Assembly (NCBI RefSeq): GCF_013267835.1
Contig: NZ_CP053939.1
Coordinates: 2,108,001 to 2,172,000 of the forward strand
DNA from: Neisseria mucosa
GTDB taxonomy: Bacteria > Pseudomonadota > Gammaproteobacteria > Burkholderiales > Neisseriaceae
Reading direction: 5' to 3'
Length of the DNA: 64,000 nt
Part shown: piece by piece, positions 56,297 to 64,000 of the stretch
Numbering within the stretch: position 1 is the first letter of the stretch
Layout: the number at the start of each line of letters is the position of its first letter
Notes under the pieces: generated by a model
Seen by the model: the letters and a program-made list of their open reading frames with translations, nothing else
Databases searched by the model: none
What the model was told of the DNA's origin: nothing
Translations under genes and position numbers: made by a program

Positions 56297-58105
56297 TTAT
56301 GCTTCTTTTGTTTCAACTGCTTTTTGACGCAGACGCAGGCTCAACTCGCGCAGCTGTTTGTCGTCTACCACATTAGGCGCATTGGTCAGCAGACATTGGG
56401 CGCGTTGTGTTTTTGGGAAGGCAATCACGTCGCGGATGGATTCCGCACCGGTCATCAGGGTAACCAGACGGTCGAGGCCGAATGCAAGGCCGCCGTGAGG
56501 AGGTGCACCGAATTTCAAGTTATCCAAGAGGAAGCCGAATTTCTCTTGTTGCTCTTCAGGGCTGATTTTCAGAGCGGCAAACACTTTCTCTTGTACGTCT
56601 GCGCGGTGGATACGGATAGAGCCGCCGCCGATTTCCCAGCCGTTCAATACCATGTCGTAGGCACGGGCCAGGCAGTTTGCCGGGTCGGAAACCATCAGGT
56701 CTTCATGACCTTCTTTAGGCGCGGTAAACGGATGGTGCACGGCAACGTAGCGGTCGGCTTCTTCGTCGTATTCGAACATTGGGAAATCGACAACCCACAA
56801 AGGTTTCCATTCGTCTACGAAGTAGCCGTTGTCTTTGCCGTGTTCCAAGCCGACTTTGATACGCAGCGCGCCGATGGCTTCGTTCACGACTTTGGCTTTG
56901 TCTGCGCCGAAGAAGATGATGTCGCCGTTTTGCGCGCCGGTACGCTCGATGATTTCTTTCAGGGCGTTTTCAGACAGGAATTTGACGATTGGAGATTGCA
57001 GGCCGCTGTCTTCGCCGTTGGAGAGGTTGCTGACATCGTTCACTTTGATGTAGGCCAGACCTTTCGCGCCGTAGATGCCGACAAATTTGGTGTATTCGTC
57101 AATTTCTTTGCGGCTGAATTTCGCGCCGTTCGGTACGCGCAGAGCAACCACGCGACCGCCTTTCATGTCGGCTGCGCCGCGGAAAACTTTAAATTCTTCC
57201 GTTTTCATCAGGTCGGTCAACTCGGTAAATTTCAAGTTGATGCGCATATCCGGTTTGTCAGAGCCGTAGTAGAACATGGTTTCAGAATAAGGCATGCGTG
57301 GGAAATCGCCCAAATCCACGCCCAATGCGTCTTTGAAGACTTGTTTGGCCATGCCTTCGGTGATGTCCATGATTTCATCCTCGTTCAAGAACGAGGTTTC
57401 CAAGTCGATTTGAGTGAATTCAGGTTGACGGTCGGCACGCAAATCTTCGTCACGGAAACATTTGGTGATTTGGTAGTAACGGTCGAAACCGGCCACCATC
57501 AGCAATTGTTTGAACAATTGCGGTGATTGTGGCAGAGCGAAGAATTCGCCCGGATGAACGCGGCTCGGCACGAGGTAGTCGCGCGCGCCTTCCGGAGTGG
57601 AGCGGGTCAGCATCGGGGTTTCAATGTCGATGAAGCCTTGCGCATCCAAGTAGCGGCGAACGCCCATGGCCACTTGGTAACGCAGGCGCAGGTTGCGTTG
57701 CATGGTAGGACGGCGCAAGTCGATAACGCGGTTGGTCAGGCGAACGTTTTCGCTGATGTTTTCATCGTCAATTTGGAACGGAGGTGTAGCGGCAGCGTTC
57801 AAGACTTCGATTTCTTTGGCAAGGATTTCGATTTTGCCGGAAATCATTTTGTCGTTGGTTGTACCTTCAGGACGATTGCGTACGCGGCCGGTAATGCTCA
57901 AAACGTATTCGTTGCGGGAAGAGTCGGCAGCGGCAAATGCTTCCGGAGTGTCAGGGTCGATAACGACTTGAACGATGCCTTCGCGGTCGCGCAGGTCGAT
58001 AAAAATCACACCGCCGTGGTCGCGTCGGCGGTGTACCCAGCCTTTGACGGTAACGGTTTGGTCTAAGTATTGCTCGCTGATAAGGCCACAATAGTTGGTA
58101 CGCAT
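56297..58105 (-). CDS. aspS: Aspartate--tRNA ligase
   Basis: 602 residues, the bacterial type with an N-terminal OB anticodon-binding domain ([23 protein letters not shown]), the class II core (motif 2 [18 protein letters not shown]), the GAD insertion domain (about 285-420) and motif 3 ([15 protein letters not shown]). It charges tRNA(Asp); whether it also mischarges tRNA(Asn) cannot be decided here. It lies downstream of the DUF502 gene on the same strand. Confidence 0.97.
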   Translation of the reverse strand: MRTNYCGLISEQYLDQTVTVKGWVHRRRDHGGVIFIDLRDREGIVQVVIDPDTPEAFAAADSSRNEYVLSITGRVRNRPEGTTNDKMISGKIEILAKEIEVLNAAATPPFQIDDENISENVRLTNRVIDLRRPTMQRNLRLRYQVAMGVRRYLDAQGFIDIETPMLTRSTPEGARDYLVPSRVHPGEFFALPQSPQLFKQLLMVAGFDRYYQITKCFRDEDLRADRQPEFTQIDLETSFLNEDEIMDITEGMAKQVFKDALGVDLGDFPRMPYSETMFYYGSDKPDMRINLKFTELTDLMKTEEFKVFRGAADMKGGRVVALRVPNGAKFSRKEIDEYTKFVGIYGAKGLAYIKVNDVSNLSNGEDSGLQSPIVKFLSENALKEIIERTGAQNGDIIFFGADKAKVVNEAIGALRIKVGLEHGKDNGYFVDEWKPLWVVDFPMFEYDEEADRYVAVHHPFTAPKEGHEDLMVSDPANCLARAYDMVLNGWEIGGGSIRIHRADVQEKVFAALKISPEEQQEKFGFLLDNLKFGAPPHGGLAFGLDRLVTLMTGAESIRDVIAFPKTQRAQCLLTNAPNVVDDKQLRELSLRLRQKAVETKEA

Positions 58106-58168
58106 AAAATCACCTTTTTATATTGTTCAATTTGAAAAGAAGGAAAGGCCGTCTGAAAAAAGAAGACC

Positions 58169-58870
58169 TTAATTGTTGTGTTCGGTATGACCGTCTTTAG
58201 ACGGTTTTTGGGCAGGTAGGGCTTTAACCGGCAAGTCGTCCGGCATGACCATGCCCAGTGAAATCACATATTTCAATGCCTGATCCACACTCATGTCCAG
58301 CTCGCGAACGTCGCTTTTTTTCACCATGATGTAATAGCCGCCGGTCGGGTTGGGCGTGGTTGGGACGTAAACGGAAATATAGTCGTCATCTTGCGGCAGG
58401 CTGCCTTTGAGTTTGGCGGGGATATGGCCGGAAACAAAGGCTATCGTCCAAATGCCCGGTTGCGGAAAGGGAACCAGTACGGGGGTTTTGAACGAGCGGC
58501 TGCTGTCGGAGAGCAGGGATTCGGAAACTTTTTTAACGCTGGAGTAGATGGATTTGACGACGGGGATACGTCCTAAAAGGCTGTCCCATGCGCCGAGAAT
58601 CCGTCTGCCCAATACGTTGGCGGCAAATACGCCGGTAACGAACAAGACGACTGTGGCGGCGACGATGCCCAAGCCGGGAATGTTGAACCCCCAGAAATGC
58701 TGGGGCTGCCAGCTTTCCGGTAATAGGTTGATCAGTCTGTCGGCGGCGGAGATGATATAGCTCATCGCCCAGATGGTTACGGCAATCGGCAACCAAACCA
58801 GCACGCCTGTAATCAGGTATTTCTTTAAAGCCTTGGCGATTTTTCCGCTTTCGGCTGCGGCTTCTGTCAT
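58169..58870 (-). CDS. DUF502 family inner-membrane protein
   Basis: About 233 residues from the ATG at 58870 (MTEAAAESGKIAK); a longer frame from 58909 exists but is not conserved as far as I recall. Two membrane helices (KYLITGVLVWLPIAVTIWAM and LGIVAATVVLFVTGVFAANV) are followed by a conserved domain with RIPVVKSIYSSVKKVSESLL and PTTPNPTGGYYIMVKKSDV, the DUF502 signature. Function is unknown; the gene commonly precedes aspS in betaproteobacteria, as here (63 bp gap). Confidence 0.9.
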   Translation of the reverse strand: MTEAAAESGKIAKALKKYLITGVLVWLPIAVTIWAMSYIISAADRLINLLPESWQPQHFWGFNIPGLGIVAATVVLFVTGVFAANVLGRRILGAWDSLLGRIPVVKSIYSSVKKVSESLLSDSSRSFKTPVLVPFPQPGIWTIAFVSGHIPAKLKGSLPQDDDYISVYVPTTPNPTGGYYIMVKKSDVRELDMSVDQALKYVISLGMVMPDDLPVKALPAQKPSKDGHTEHNN

Positions 58871-58967
58871 CTTTGTTTCATTCCGGCAAGTTTTGCCCAA
58901 ACTTTGCATTATACGCGTTTGGACGCTAGGAAACGAGTATTTTAAACGAATGGCTTGTTTTGTTTTA

Positions 58968-59011
58968 TTGTTTCAGACGGCCGCCTTGATTGCAAAGGCC
59001 GTCTGAAACAA
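58968..59011 (-). terminator. Inverted-DUS terminator of pldA
   Basis: TTGTTTCAGACGGCC (58968-58982) with GGCCGTCTGAAACAA (58997-59011), a 15 bp stem 12 bp past the pldA stop. Confidence 0.7.
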
Positions 59012-59022
59012 TATGGGGTCAT

Positions 59023-60162
59023 TTAGATGCCGTCCCAGTCGTTGAACATCAGGCCGAAGCCGATGCCGTTTTGTTTGTGGTTGTAGTCAATCAGACTTTC
59101 GCCGTAGCCGTGGAAGCCGCGGACAACGCCTTTGAGTTTGCCTTTGATGGGGAAAGTATAGGCCGCTTCAACGGCGCCGCGTCCGCTTTTCGGATTGTAA
59201 CGCAGGACGGAATAAACATTTTGTTTGTCATTGAAGCGGTATTGGACTTTCAAGTCGCCGTAACCCATGTATTTGTTGATGTCCGGATTGTCATCGTCCT
59301 CTCCTTTTTGGTCGAAGGCGCGCATCCAAACTCTAGGGATGACAGTCAGCTTGCCCCATTCCATGCCGGCCATGGCGTAAACCCGGTTCCATGAGCGTGA
59401 TTCAGGGCGGCTTTGACCGTTGGACTGGTGAACAAAACCTGCGCCGACCATGCGCAGTTTGCCGCCGAAAGGCAGGTCTGCTTTAACGGGTTGGGTAATG
59501 AAGATTTCGGGTTCGTAGTCGGTATTGCGGAACGGAGCGGATTTACGGCCTTGGTTGAAGATTTGCCAGTCGGATTTTTGGGTATAGCCAAACCATACGT
59601 CGGCACGGGTTTTGAATAAATCTTCGGCAATCTTGCTTTTGAAGGAAACCTGCATTTTGGTTTCGAGGCGTTTTTGCTCGCTGAATTTTTCCTGCGTGGT
59701 TACGCCGCGGCTGGGGGATTCAGGGTAATAGTTGGGGCTGCTGTTGTACCAAACAGGCATGAGGTACATAGGATTATGCTCGCGTACGCTCAACAGGCCG
59801 CGTGTGTCGTTTTTATCCAAATCGTACATCAGGCTTAAAGGCGTGTAGCTGTCGGCAGTTTCGCTTAATACGTCGTCTGAAATATTCGGGTGGGTAGGGT
59901 TGTCGAATACAATGGCCGCTTCTTTTTTCTCAATGCTCTTGCGCACGCTTTTTTCGAGGTCGACCGGTGTTTTGGCCGTTTCGGTTTGCGCTTGCGGCAG
60001 TGGGGATTGAGGGGGGAGTTGCGCCGAGTAGATGTTGTCGTAACACGCCAAACGGGTGGCGTTGTCTTGAATGGTGGTGCAGTGTAGGGCGGTATCGGCG
60101 GCGGCCAGCGGGGCGGCGGCAATGAATCCGATACTTAGGGAATGTTTCAACATCTTGTTCAT
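59023..60162 (-). CDS. pldA: Outer-membrane phospholipase A1
   Basis: 379 residues. A signal peptide (IGFIAAAPLAAADT) is followed by a neisserial N-terminal extension of about 120 residues and the 12-strand OMPLA barrel. The catalytic motif FVHQSNGQS contains the His and Ser of the His-Ser-Asn triad; the SRSWNRVYA segment follows. The protein ends FMFNDWDGI. OMPLA is activated by calcium-dependent dimerisation when phospholipids reach the outer leaflet. Monocistronic, ended by a DUS hairpin. Confidence 0.94.
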   Translation of the reverse strand: MNKMLKHSLSIGFIAAAPLAAADTALHCTTIQDNATRLACYDNIYSAQLPPQSPLPQAQTETAKTPVDLEKSVRKSIEKKEAAIVFDNPTHPNISDDVLSETADSYTPLSLMYDLDKNDTRGLLSVREHNPMYLMPVWYNSSPNYYPESPSRGVTTQEKFSEQKRLETKMQVSFKSKIAEDLFKTRADVWFGYTQKSDWQIFNQGRKSAPFRNTDYEPEIFITQPVKADLPFGGKLRMVGAGFVHQSNGQSRPESRSWNRVYAMAGMEWGKLTVIPRVWMRAFDQKGEDDDNPDINKYMGYGDLKVQYRFNDKQNVYSVLRYNPKSGRGAVEAAYTFPIKGKLKGVVRGFHGYGESLIDYNHKQNGIGFGLMFNDWDGI

Positions 60163-60242
60163 AAGAGTTTCCGTTGTTTTTCAGACGGCCTGATGAAAGG
60201 GTAAATGGTTTTATTTAGTCGGTTTGGGCTGTGAATACGGCA

Positions 60243-60273
60243 ATGCCCCTGAAAGGCAGGACCTCAGGGGCAT
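60243..60273 (-). terminator. Candidate terminator of rpsT
   Basis: ATGCCCCTGA (60243-60252) pairs perfectly with TCAGGGGCAT (60264-60273), with two more G-C pairs inside the loop. It has no U-tract, so it may act with a 3' processing step or only stabilise the mRNA end. It contains no DUS. Confidence 0.5.
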
Positions 60274-60330
60274 CGTATCAGCTCGATTCATCCTGTTTTG
60301 ATGTCAGGATTTCCGGCATCTGCGTTAGTA

Positions 60331-60594
60331 TTAAGCCAAAGCTTTTACTTTAGCAGACAGACGGCTTTTATGACGAGCTGCTTTGTTTTTGTGGAATACG
60401 CCTTTGTCAGCGATGCGGTCGATGACTTTAACGGATTCTTGGTAAACTGCTTGAGCAGCAGCTTTGTCGCCGGCTTCAACTGCTTTCAACACTTTTTTCA
60501 CAGCGGTACGGAATGCAGTACGCAGGCTGGCGTTGTGGGCGCGTTGTTTAACCGACTGGCGGGCACGTTTGCGGGCTTGTGCGCTGTTTGCCAT
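60331..60594 (-). CDS. rpsT: 30S ribosomal protein S20
   Basis: 87 residues, highly basic, helical; start [21 protein letters not shown] and end [12 protein letters not shown] are diagnostic of S20. AGGAG precedes the ATG. It has its own consensus promoter upstream. S20 is autoregulated at translation in E. coli; whether that holds here is not visible. Confidence 0.98.
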
Positions 60595-60902
60595 ATTGAA
60601 TATCTCCTGAAAAATAAATTCTGTAAACGCGCAATTTTAAAGACAGATTTCCTTATATGCAAGCTTTTTCTCTATAAACGCGCGCAAATCAGCCGTATTT
60701 TGCCCAAAAACGACAACCGGTGCAACGCTTTTGGTAAAAAGATGGTGTTGCTTTGCCTTATTTCAATAAAAATCAGATGGATATTGCTTTGCGTTTGCTT
60801 ACGTTTCCATTACAATAGCCTAACTCTGCGCCGGGGTGTTTATGGGGTGCAGGGTTTCTTATTTATTGACATTAACCACTCTTTCATCAGGAATCTGCCC
60901 GT
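60595..60902. other. Divergent rpsT-polyamine binding protein intergenic region
   Basis: 308 bp. It contains the rpsT promoter on the minus strand and, for the plus-strand gene, a TACAAT -10 candidate (60811-60816) without a clear -35. No DUS and no credible open frame. Confidence 0.45.
60634..60662 (-). promoter_or_regulatory. Sigma-70 promoter of rpsT
   Basis: On the minus strand: -35 TTGCAT (60662-60657), a 17 bp spacer and -10 TAAAAT (60639-60634), about 40 bp before the ATG. Confidence 0.65.
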
Positions 60903-62045
60903 ATGAAAAAATCTGTATTAGCCGTATTGGCCGCATTGTCTTTGGCCGCGTGCGGCGGTGGCGAGAAAAAAGCCGAGCAACCTCAAGCAGGCAGCGCGCC
61001 TGCTGCCAATGCCGAAGCAGCCGCCACCGATACTCTGAATATCTACAACTGGTCAAACTACGTTGACGAAAGTACAGTCGAAGACTTCAAAAAAGCCAAT
61101 AATTTGAAGCTGACTTACGATTTGTATGAAAACAACGAAACGCTGGAAGCCAAAATGCTGACCGGTAAATCCGGCTACGACTTGGTTGTGCCCGGTATTG
61201 CCTTCCTGCCGCGCCAAATTGAGGCGGGTGCATACCAAAAAATCAATAAGGATCTGATTCCGAACTACAAAAACATCGATCCTGAATTGCTGAAGATGTT
61301 GGAAACCGCCGACCCGGGCAATCAATATGCCGTTCCTTATTTCTCCGGCGTCAATACTTTGGCAATTACTGCGAAGGGCAAAGAACTTTTGGGCGGCAAG
61401 CTGCCTGAAAACGGCTGGGATTTGCTGTTCAAACCGGAATACACCAACAAGCTGAAATCTTGCGGCATCGCTTTGTGGGATACACCGAGCGAAATGTTCC
61501 CAATCTTGTTGAACTACTTGGGTAAAGATCCTAAAGGCTCGAATCCTGAAGATTTGAAAGCGGCGGCGGAAGTGTTGAAGTCTATCCGTCCTGATGTAAA
61601 ACGTTTCAGCCCTTCCATCATTGACGAACTGGCGCGCGGCGATATCTGCTTGGCGGCAGGTAACGGCGGCGACTTGAACTTGGCCAAAGCGCGTTCCGAA
61701 GAAGTGAAAAACAACGTCGGCATCGAAGTGTTGACGCCGAAAGGCATGGGCTTCTGGATTGAATCTTGGCTGATTCCGGCCGATGCGAAAAACATCGTCA
61801 ATGCCCACAAATACATCAACTACACGCTTGATCCCGAAGTGGCTGCGAAAAACGGTATTGCCGTAACCTTCGCGCCGGCCAGCAAACCTGCACGCGAAAA
61901 AATGCCTGCAGAACTGGTGAACACTCGCTCTATTTTCCCGAACGAGCAAGACATGAAAGACGGTTTCGTGATGCCTCAAATGAGCGCAGATGCGAAAAAA
62001 CTGTCTGTCAACTTGTGGCAAAAAATCAAAGTCGGCTCAAATTAA
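60903..62045 (+). CDS. Polyamine ABC transporter substrate-binding lipoprotein (PotF/PotD-like)
   Basis: 380 residues. Lipobox LAAC with Cys17, then an Ala/Pro-rich linker and a type II periplasmic binding fold. The start of the mature domain (LNIYNWSNYVDESTVEDF) and the GYDLVVPGIAFLPRQI block are characteristic of putrescine/spermidine binders, with SGVNTLAIT and GFWIESWLIPADAKN further on. No permease or ATPase genes adjoin it, so it must work with components encoded elsewhere, as is common in Neisseria, where several potD-like genes occur. An AGGA ribosome-binding site lies upstream. Confidence 0.9.
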   Translation: MKKSVLAVLAALSLAACGGGEKKAEQPQAGSAPAANAEAAATDTLNIYNWSNYVDESTVEDFKKANNLKLTYDLYENNETLEAKMLTGKSGYDLVVPGIAFLPRQIEAGAYQKINKDLIPNYKNIDPELLKMLETADPGNQYAVPYFSGVNTLAITAKGKELLGGKLPENGWDLLFKPEYTNKLKSCGIALWDTPSEMFPILLNYLGKDPKGSNPEDLKAAAEVLKSIRPDVKRFSPSIIDELARGDICLAAGNGGDLNLAKARSEEVKNNVGIEVLTPKGMGFWIESWLIPADAKNIVNAHKYINYTLDPEVAAKNGIAVTFAPASKPAREKMPAELVNTRSIFPNEQDMKDGFVMPQMSADAKKLSVNLWQKIKVGSN

Positions 62046-62072
62046 TTGTGAGCTGATTGTTTGAAGCAAAGC

Positions 62073-62106
62073 AAAGGCCGTCTGAAATTTTTCAGACGGC
62101 CTTTTT
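62073..62106. terminator. Inverted-DUS terminator between the polyamine-binding gene and the EamA gene
   Basis: AAAGGCCGTCTGAAA (62073-62087) with TTTCAGACGGCCTTT (62090-62104), then TT. The flanking genes are convergent, 10 bp from the EamA stop. Confidence 0.75.
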
Positions 62107-62116
62107 GTCCCAATCT

Positions 62117-62548
62117 TTATCGTTTCAAAGCCAAAGTCAATACGCCTGCGGTTACCAAGCCTAAGCCTATCCATTCCTGCGTGCTTGGGCGTTCGTCTAA
62201 GAAAACGACGGCCATCAGGGCGACCAAGACCAGGCTGAATTTGTCGACGGGTGCAACTTGCGAGGCGTTGCCCAGTTGCAGGGCTTTGAAGTAGGCGAGC
62301 CAAGAAGCGCCGGTGGCGAGGCCGGATAGGATGAGGAATGTCCAGTTGCGGCCGGTAAAGCCGTTCACACCCTGCCATTTGCCTGTGTAGGTTAAAAACA
62401 ATACCAAAGCGGCGAGGATGACCAAGGTGCGGATAAAGGTGGCGAAATCTGAATCTATGCCTTGTAAACCCATTTTGGCGAAAATGGCGGTCAATGAGGC
62501 GAAGCCTGCCGATGCCAATGCCCAAAACAGCCATGCGTTGCTGCTCAT
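62117..62548 (-). CDS. Half-size EamA/DMT-family membrane protein
   Basis: 143 residues with one EamA domain and about five membrane helices (for example FWALASAGFASLTAIFAKMG, RTLVILAALVLFLTY, FLILSGLATGASWLAYFKAL, VVFLDERPSTQEWIGLGLV). Full-size EamA exporters contain two such domains; single-domain versions act as dimers. The substrate is unknown. It sits alone between two convergent/divergent neighbours. Confidence 0.85.
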   Translation of the reverse strand: MSSNAWLFWALASAGFASLTAIFAKMGLQGIDSDFATFIRTLVILAALVLFLTYTGKWQGVNGFTGRNWTFLILSGLATGASWLAYFKALQLGNASQVAPVDKFSLVLVALMAVVFLDERPSTQEWIGLGLVTAGVLTLALKR

Positions 62549-62726
62549 GTTTTATTCCTTTGTTTCAAATTGTTGACAATATGAATCCGCTTGTTGATGA
62601 AATATCGAAATTTTCACTGCGGTTTGTCTTTGGAAAACGCTATAATAGAACTAATATTCTTTTTCTTCCAGCCGTCTTTATTATATTGTTTCAGACGGCC
62701 TTTCCCTCTCTCAATAAAGGAAAATC

Positions 62727-64000
62727 ATGAGCTTCAAAACCGATGCTGAAATTGCCCAGTCTTCCACCATGCGCCCGATTGGTGAAATTGCCGCCAAGCT
62801 GGGTTTGAACGTTGACAACATCGAGCCCTATGGCCATTACAAAGCCAAAATCAATCCTGCCGAAGCATTCAAGCTGCCGCAAAAACAAGGCCGTCTGATT
62901 TTAGTTACCGCCATCAACCCGACTCCGGCGGGCGAAGGCAAAACCACCGTTACCATCGGTTTGGCGGACGCGTTGCGCCACATCGGCAAAGACGCCGTTA
63001 TCGCCCTGCGCGAACCTTCTTTGGGGCCTGTGTTCGGTGTCAAAGGCGGTGCGGCGGGCGGCGGCTATGCCCAAGTTTTGCCGATGGAAGACATCAACCT
63101 GCACTTTACCGGCGACTTCCACGCTATCGGCGCGGCGAATAACCTGCTCGCCGCCATGCTCGACAACCATATCTATCAAGGCAACGAGTTGAACATTGAT
63201 CCGAAACGCGTGCTGTGGCGTCGCGTGGTCGATATGAACGACCGCCAGTTGCGCAACATCATCGACGGTATGGGAAAACCTGTTGACGGCGTGATGCGTC
63301 CTGACGGTTTTGACATTACCGTTGCGTCCGAAGTCATGGCGGTATTCTGTCTTGCTAAAGACATCAGCGATTTGAAAGAGCGTTTGGGCAACATCCTTGT
63401 CGCCTATGCCAAAGACGGCAGCCCTGTTTACGCCAAAGATTTGAAAGCGAATGGCGCGATGGCGGCATTGCTCAAAGATGCGATTAAGCCTAACTTGGTA
63501 CAAACCATCGAAGGTACGCCTGCCTTTGTACACGGCGGCCCGTTTGCCAACATCGCCCACGGCTGCAACTCCGTTACCGCCACCCGCCTGGCGAAACACC
63601 TTGCCGATTACGCTGTAACCGAAGCAGGCTTCGGCGCGGATTTGGGTGCGGAAAAATTCTGCGACATCAAATGCCGTCTGGCGGATTTGAAACCTGATGC
63701 GGCTGTTGTCGTGGCCACCGTCCGCGCGTTGAAATACAACGGCGGCGTGGAGCGTGCCAACCTCGGCGAAGAAAACCTCGACGCTTTGGCAAAAGGCCTG
63801 CCTAATCTCTTGAAACACATTTCCAACCTGAAAAACGTATTCGGCCTGCCTGTGGTGGTTGCCATCAACCGCTTCGTGTCCGACTCCGATGCCGAGTTGG
63901 CCATGATTGAAAAAGCCTGCGCGGAACACGGTGTCGAAGTTTCCCTGACCGAAGTATGGGGCAAAGGCGGCGCGGGTGGCGCGGATTTGGCGCACAAAGT
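62727..64000 (+). CDS. fhs: Formate--tetrahydrofolate ligase, 5' part (runs off window)
   Basis: 424 codons are visible from ATG 62727 ([11 protein letters not shown]), preceded by AAAGGA, and the frame is open to the window edge; the full enzyme is about 555 residues. It makes 10-formyl-tetrahydrofolate from formate with ATP. The P-loop [16 protein letters not shown] (residues 65-80) and the [19 protein letters not shown] block are diagnostic. A TATAAT (62641-62646) about 80 bp upstream may be its -10. An AG-type DUS is present upstream near 62692. Confidence 0.96.
   Translation, partial: MSFKTDAEIAQSSTMRPIGEIAAKLGLNVDNIEPYGHYKAKINPAEAFKLPQKQGRLILVTAINPTPAGEGKTTVTIGLADALRHIGKDAVIALREPSLGPVFGVKGGAAGGGYAQVLPMEDINLHFTGDFHAIGAANNLLAAMLDNHIYQGNELNIDPKRVLWRRVVDMNDRQLRNIIDGMGKPVDGVMRPDGFDITVASEVMAVFCLAKDISDLKERLGNILVAYAKDGSPVYAKDLKANGAMAALLKDAIKPNLVQTIEGTPAFVHGGPFANIAHGCNSVTATRLAKHLADYAVTEAGFGADLGAEKFCDIKCRLADLKPDAAVVVATVRALKYNGGVERANLGEENLDALAKGLPNLLKHISNLKNVFGLPVVVAINRFVSDSDAELAMIEKACAEHGVEVSLTEVWGKGGAGGADLAHK

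Noticed and set aside
56324..57526. 400-codon open frame on the plus strand
   Set aside because: It is entirely antisense to aspS, is Phe/Val/His-rich with no recognisable motif, and follows from the codon bias of the real gene.
62901..63995. 364-codon open frame on the minus strand
   Set aside because: Antisense to fhs; the plus strand carries clear P-loop and family motifs throughout, and this frame has none.

Overview
The window is a 64 kb stretch of chromosome from a Neisseria species, probably a commensal rather than a meningococcus or gonococcus. The genus call rests on the very frequent DNA uptake sequence (DUS) core GCCGTCTGAA, singly or as inverted pairs after genes, and on the gene set (pilC, pilF, pilG, pilD, the kdsD-lptB run, neisserial dsbC, priA and pldA). 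The commensal call rests on three things: nearly all DUS copies read AGGCCGTCTGAA (the AG dialect) rather than the ATGCCGTCTGAA that dominates pathogens; rpoN (sigma-54) is full length and sits in the same window as an intact pilS-pilR pair; and pilC has no poly-G phase-variation tract. No rRNA, tRNA, insertion sequence, prophage or CRISPR array was seen. Coordinates were read by eye, and family calls rest on recalled motifs rather than searches.

Layout. 1-2 kb: 5' end of lspA, glyQ. 1.2-5.9 kb (minus): pilF, pilG, pilD, coaE, yacG, the type IV pilus assembly genes with two housekeeping genes translationally coupled behind pilD. 6.3-12.8 kb (minus): carA and carB, separated by a variable island holding a SemiSWEET sugar transporter, a palindromic repeat block with DUS of a different dialect, and an AT-rich gene for an unrecognised zinc-site protein. 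A promoter and an intrinsic-terminator-like hairpin precede carA. 12.8-16.2 kb: pilC. 16.4-19.5 kb (minus): an AlgR-type regulator, gluQ, tal. 19.6-25 kb (plus): kdsD, kdsC, lptC, lptA, lptB (Kdo synthesis and LPS export), rpoN, hpf. 25-28.2 kb (minus): ampG, pgi. 28.4-31 kb: LacI-type regulator and MFS sugar transporter, with a perfect FNR box between pgi and the regulator.

31.2-41.7 kb: parC, pilS, pilR, rsmJ, gpmA, dsbC (minus), priA. 41.7-45.6 kb: a zinc-ribbon membrane protein, erpA, an S24-family repressor facing a small secreted protein across an AT-rich region with repeated operator-like motifs, and argC. 45.8 kb: a candidate small RNA of about 73 nt with its own promoter, anti-Shine-Dalgarno stretches and a strong terminator. 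45.9-52.6 kb (minus): a YddA/SbmA-type ABC exporter and two paralogous TonB-dependent siderophore receptors. 52.9-64 kb: serB, lpxH, a membrane-anchored PIG-L deacetylase, aspS, a DUF502 protein, pldA, rpsT, a polyamine-binding lipoprotein, a half-size EamA protein and the 5' part of fhs.

Themes. The pilus genes spread through the window (pilF/G/D, pilC, pilS/R, rpoN) would together support sigma-54-controlled piliation, a circuit lost in pathogenic Neisseria. Envelope genes (kdsD/C, lptCAB, lpxH, pldA, ampG, lspA) and central sugar genes (tal, pgi, gpmA, sugar transporters, LacI regulator) are also enriched. The candidates most worth a second look are the small RNA at 45.8 kb, the carA-carB island, the repressor operator array at 44 kb and the FNR-type promoter arrangement at 28.36 kb.
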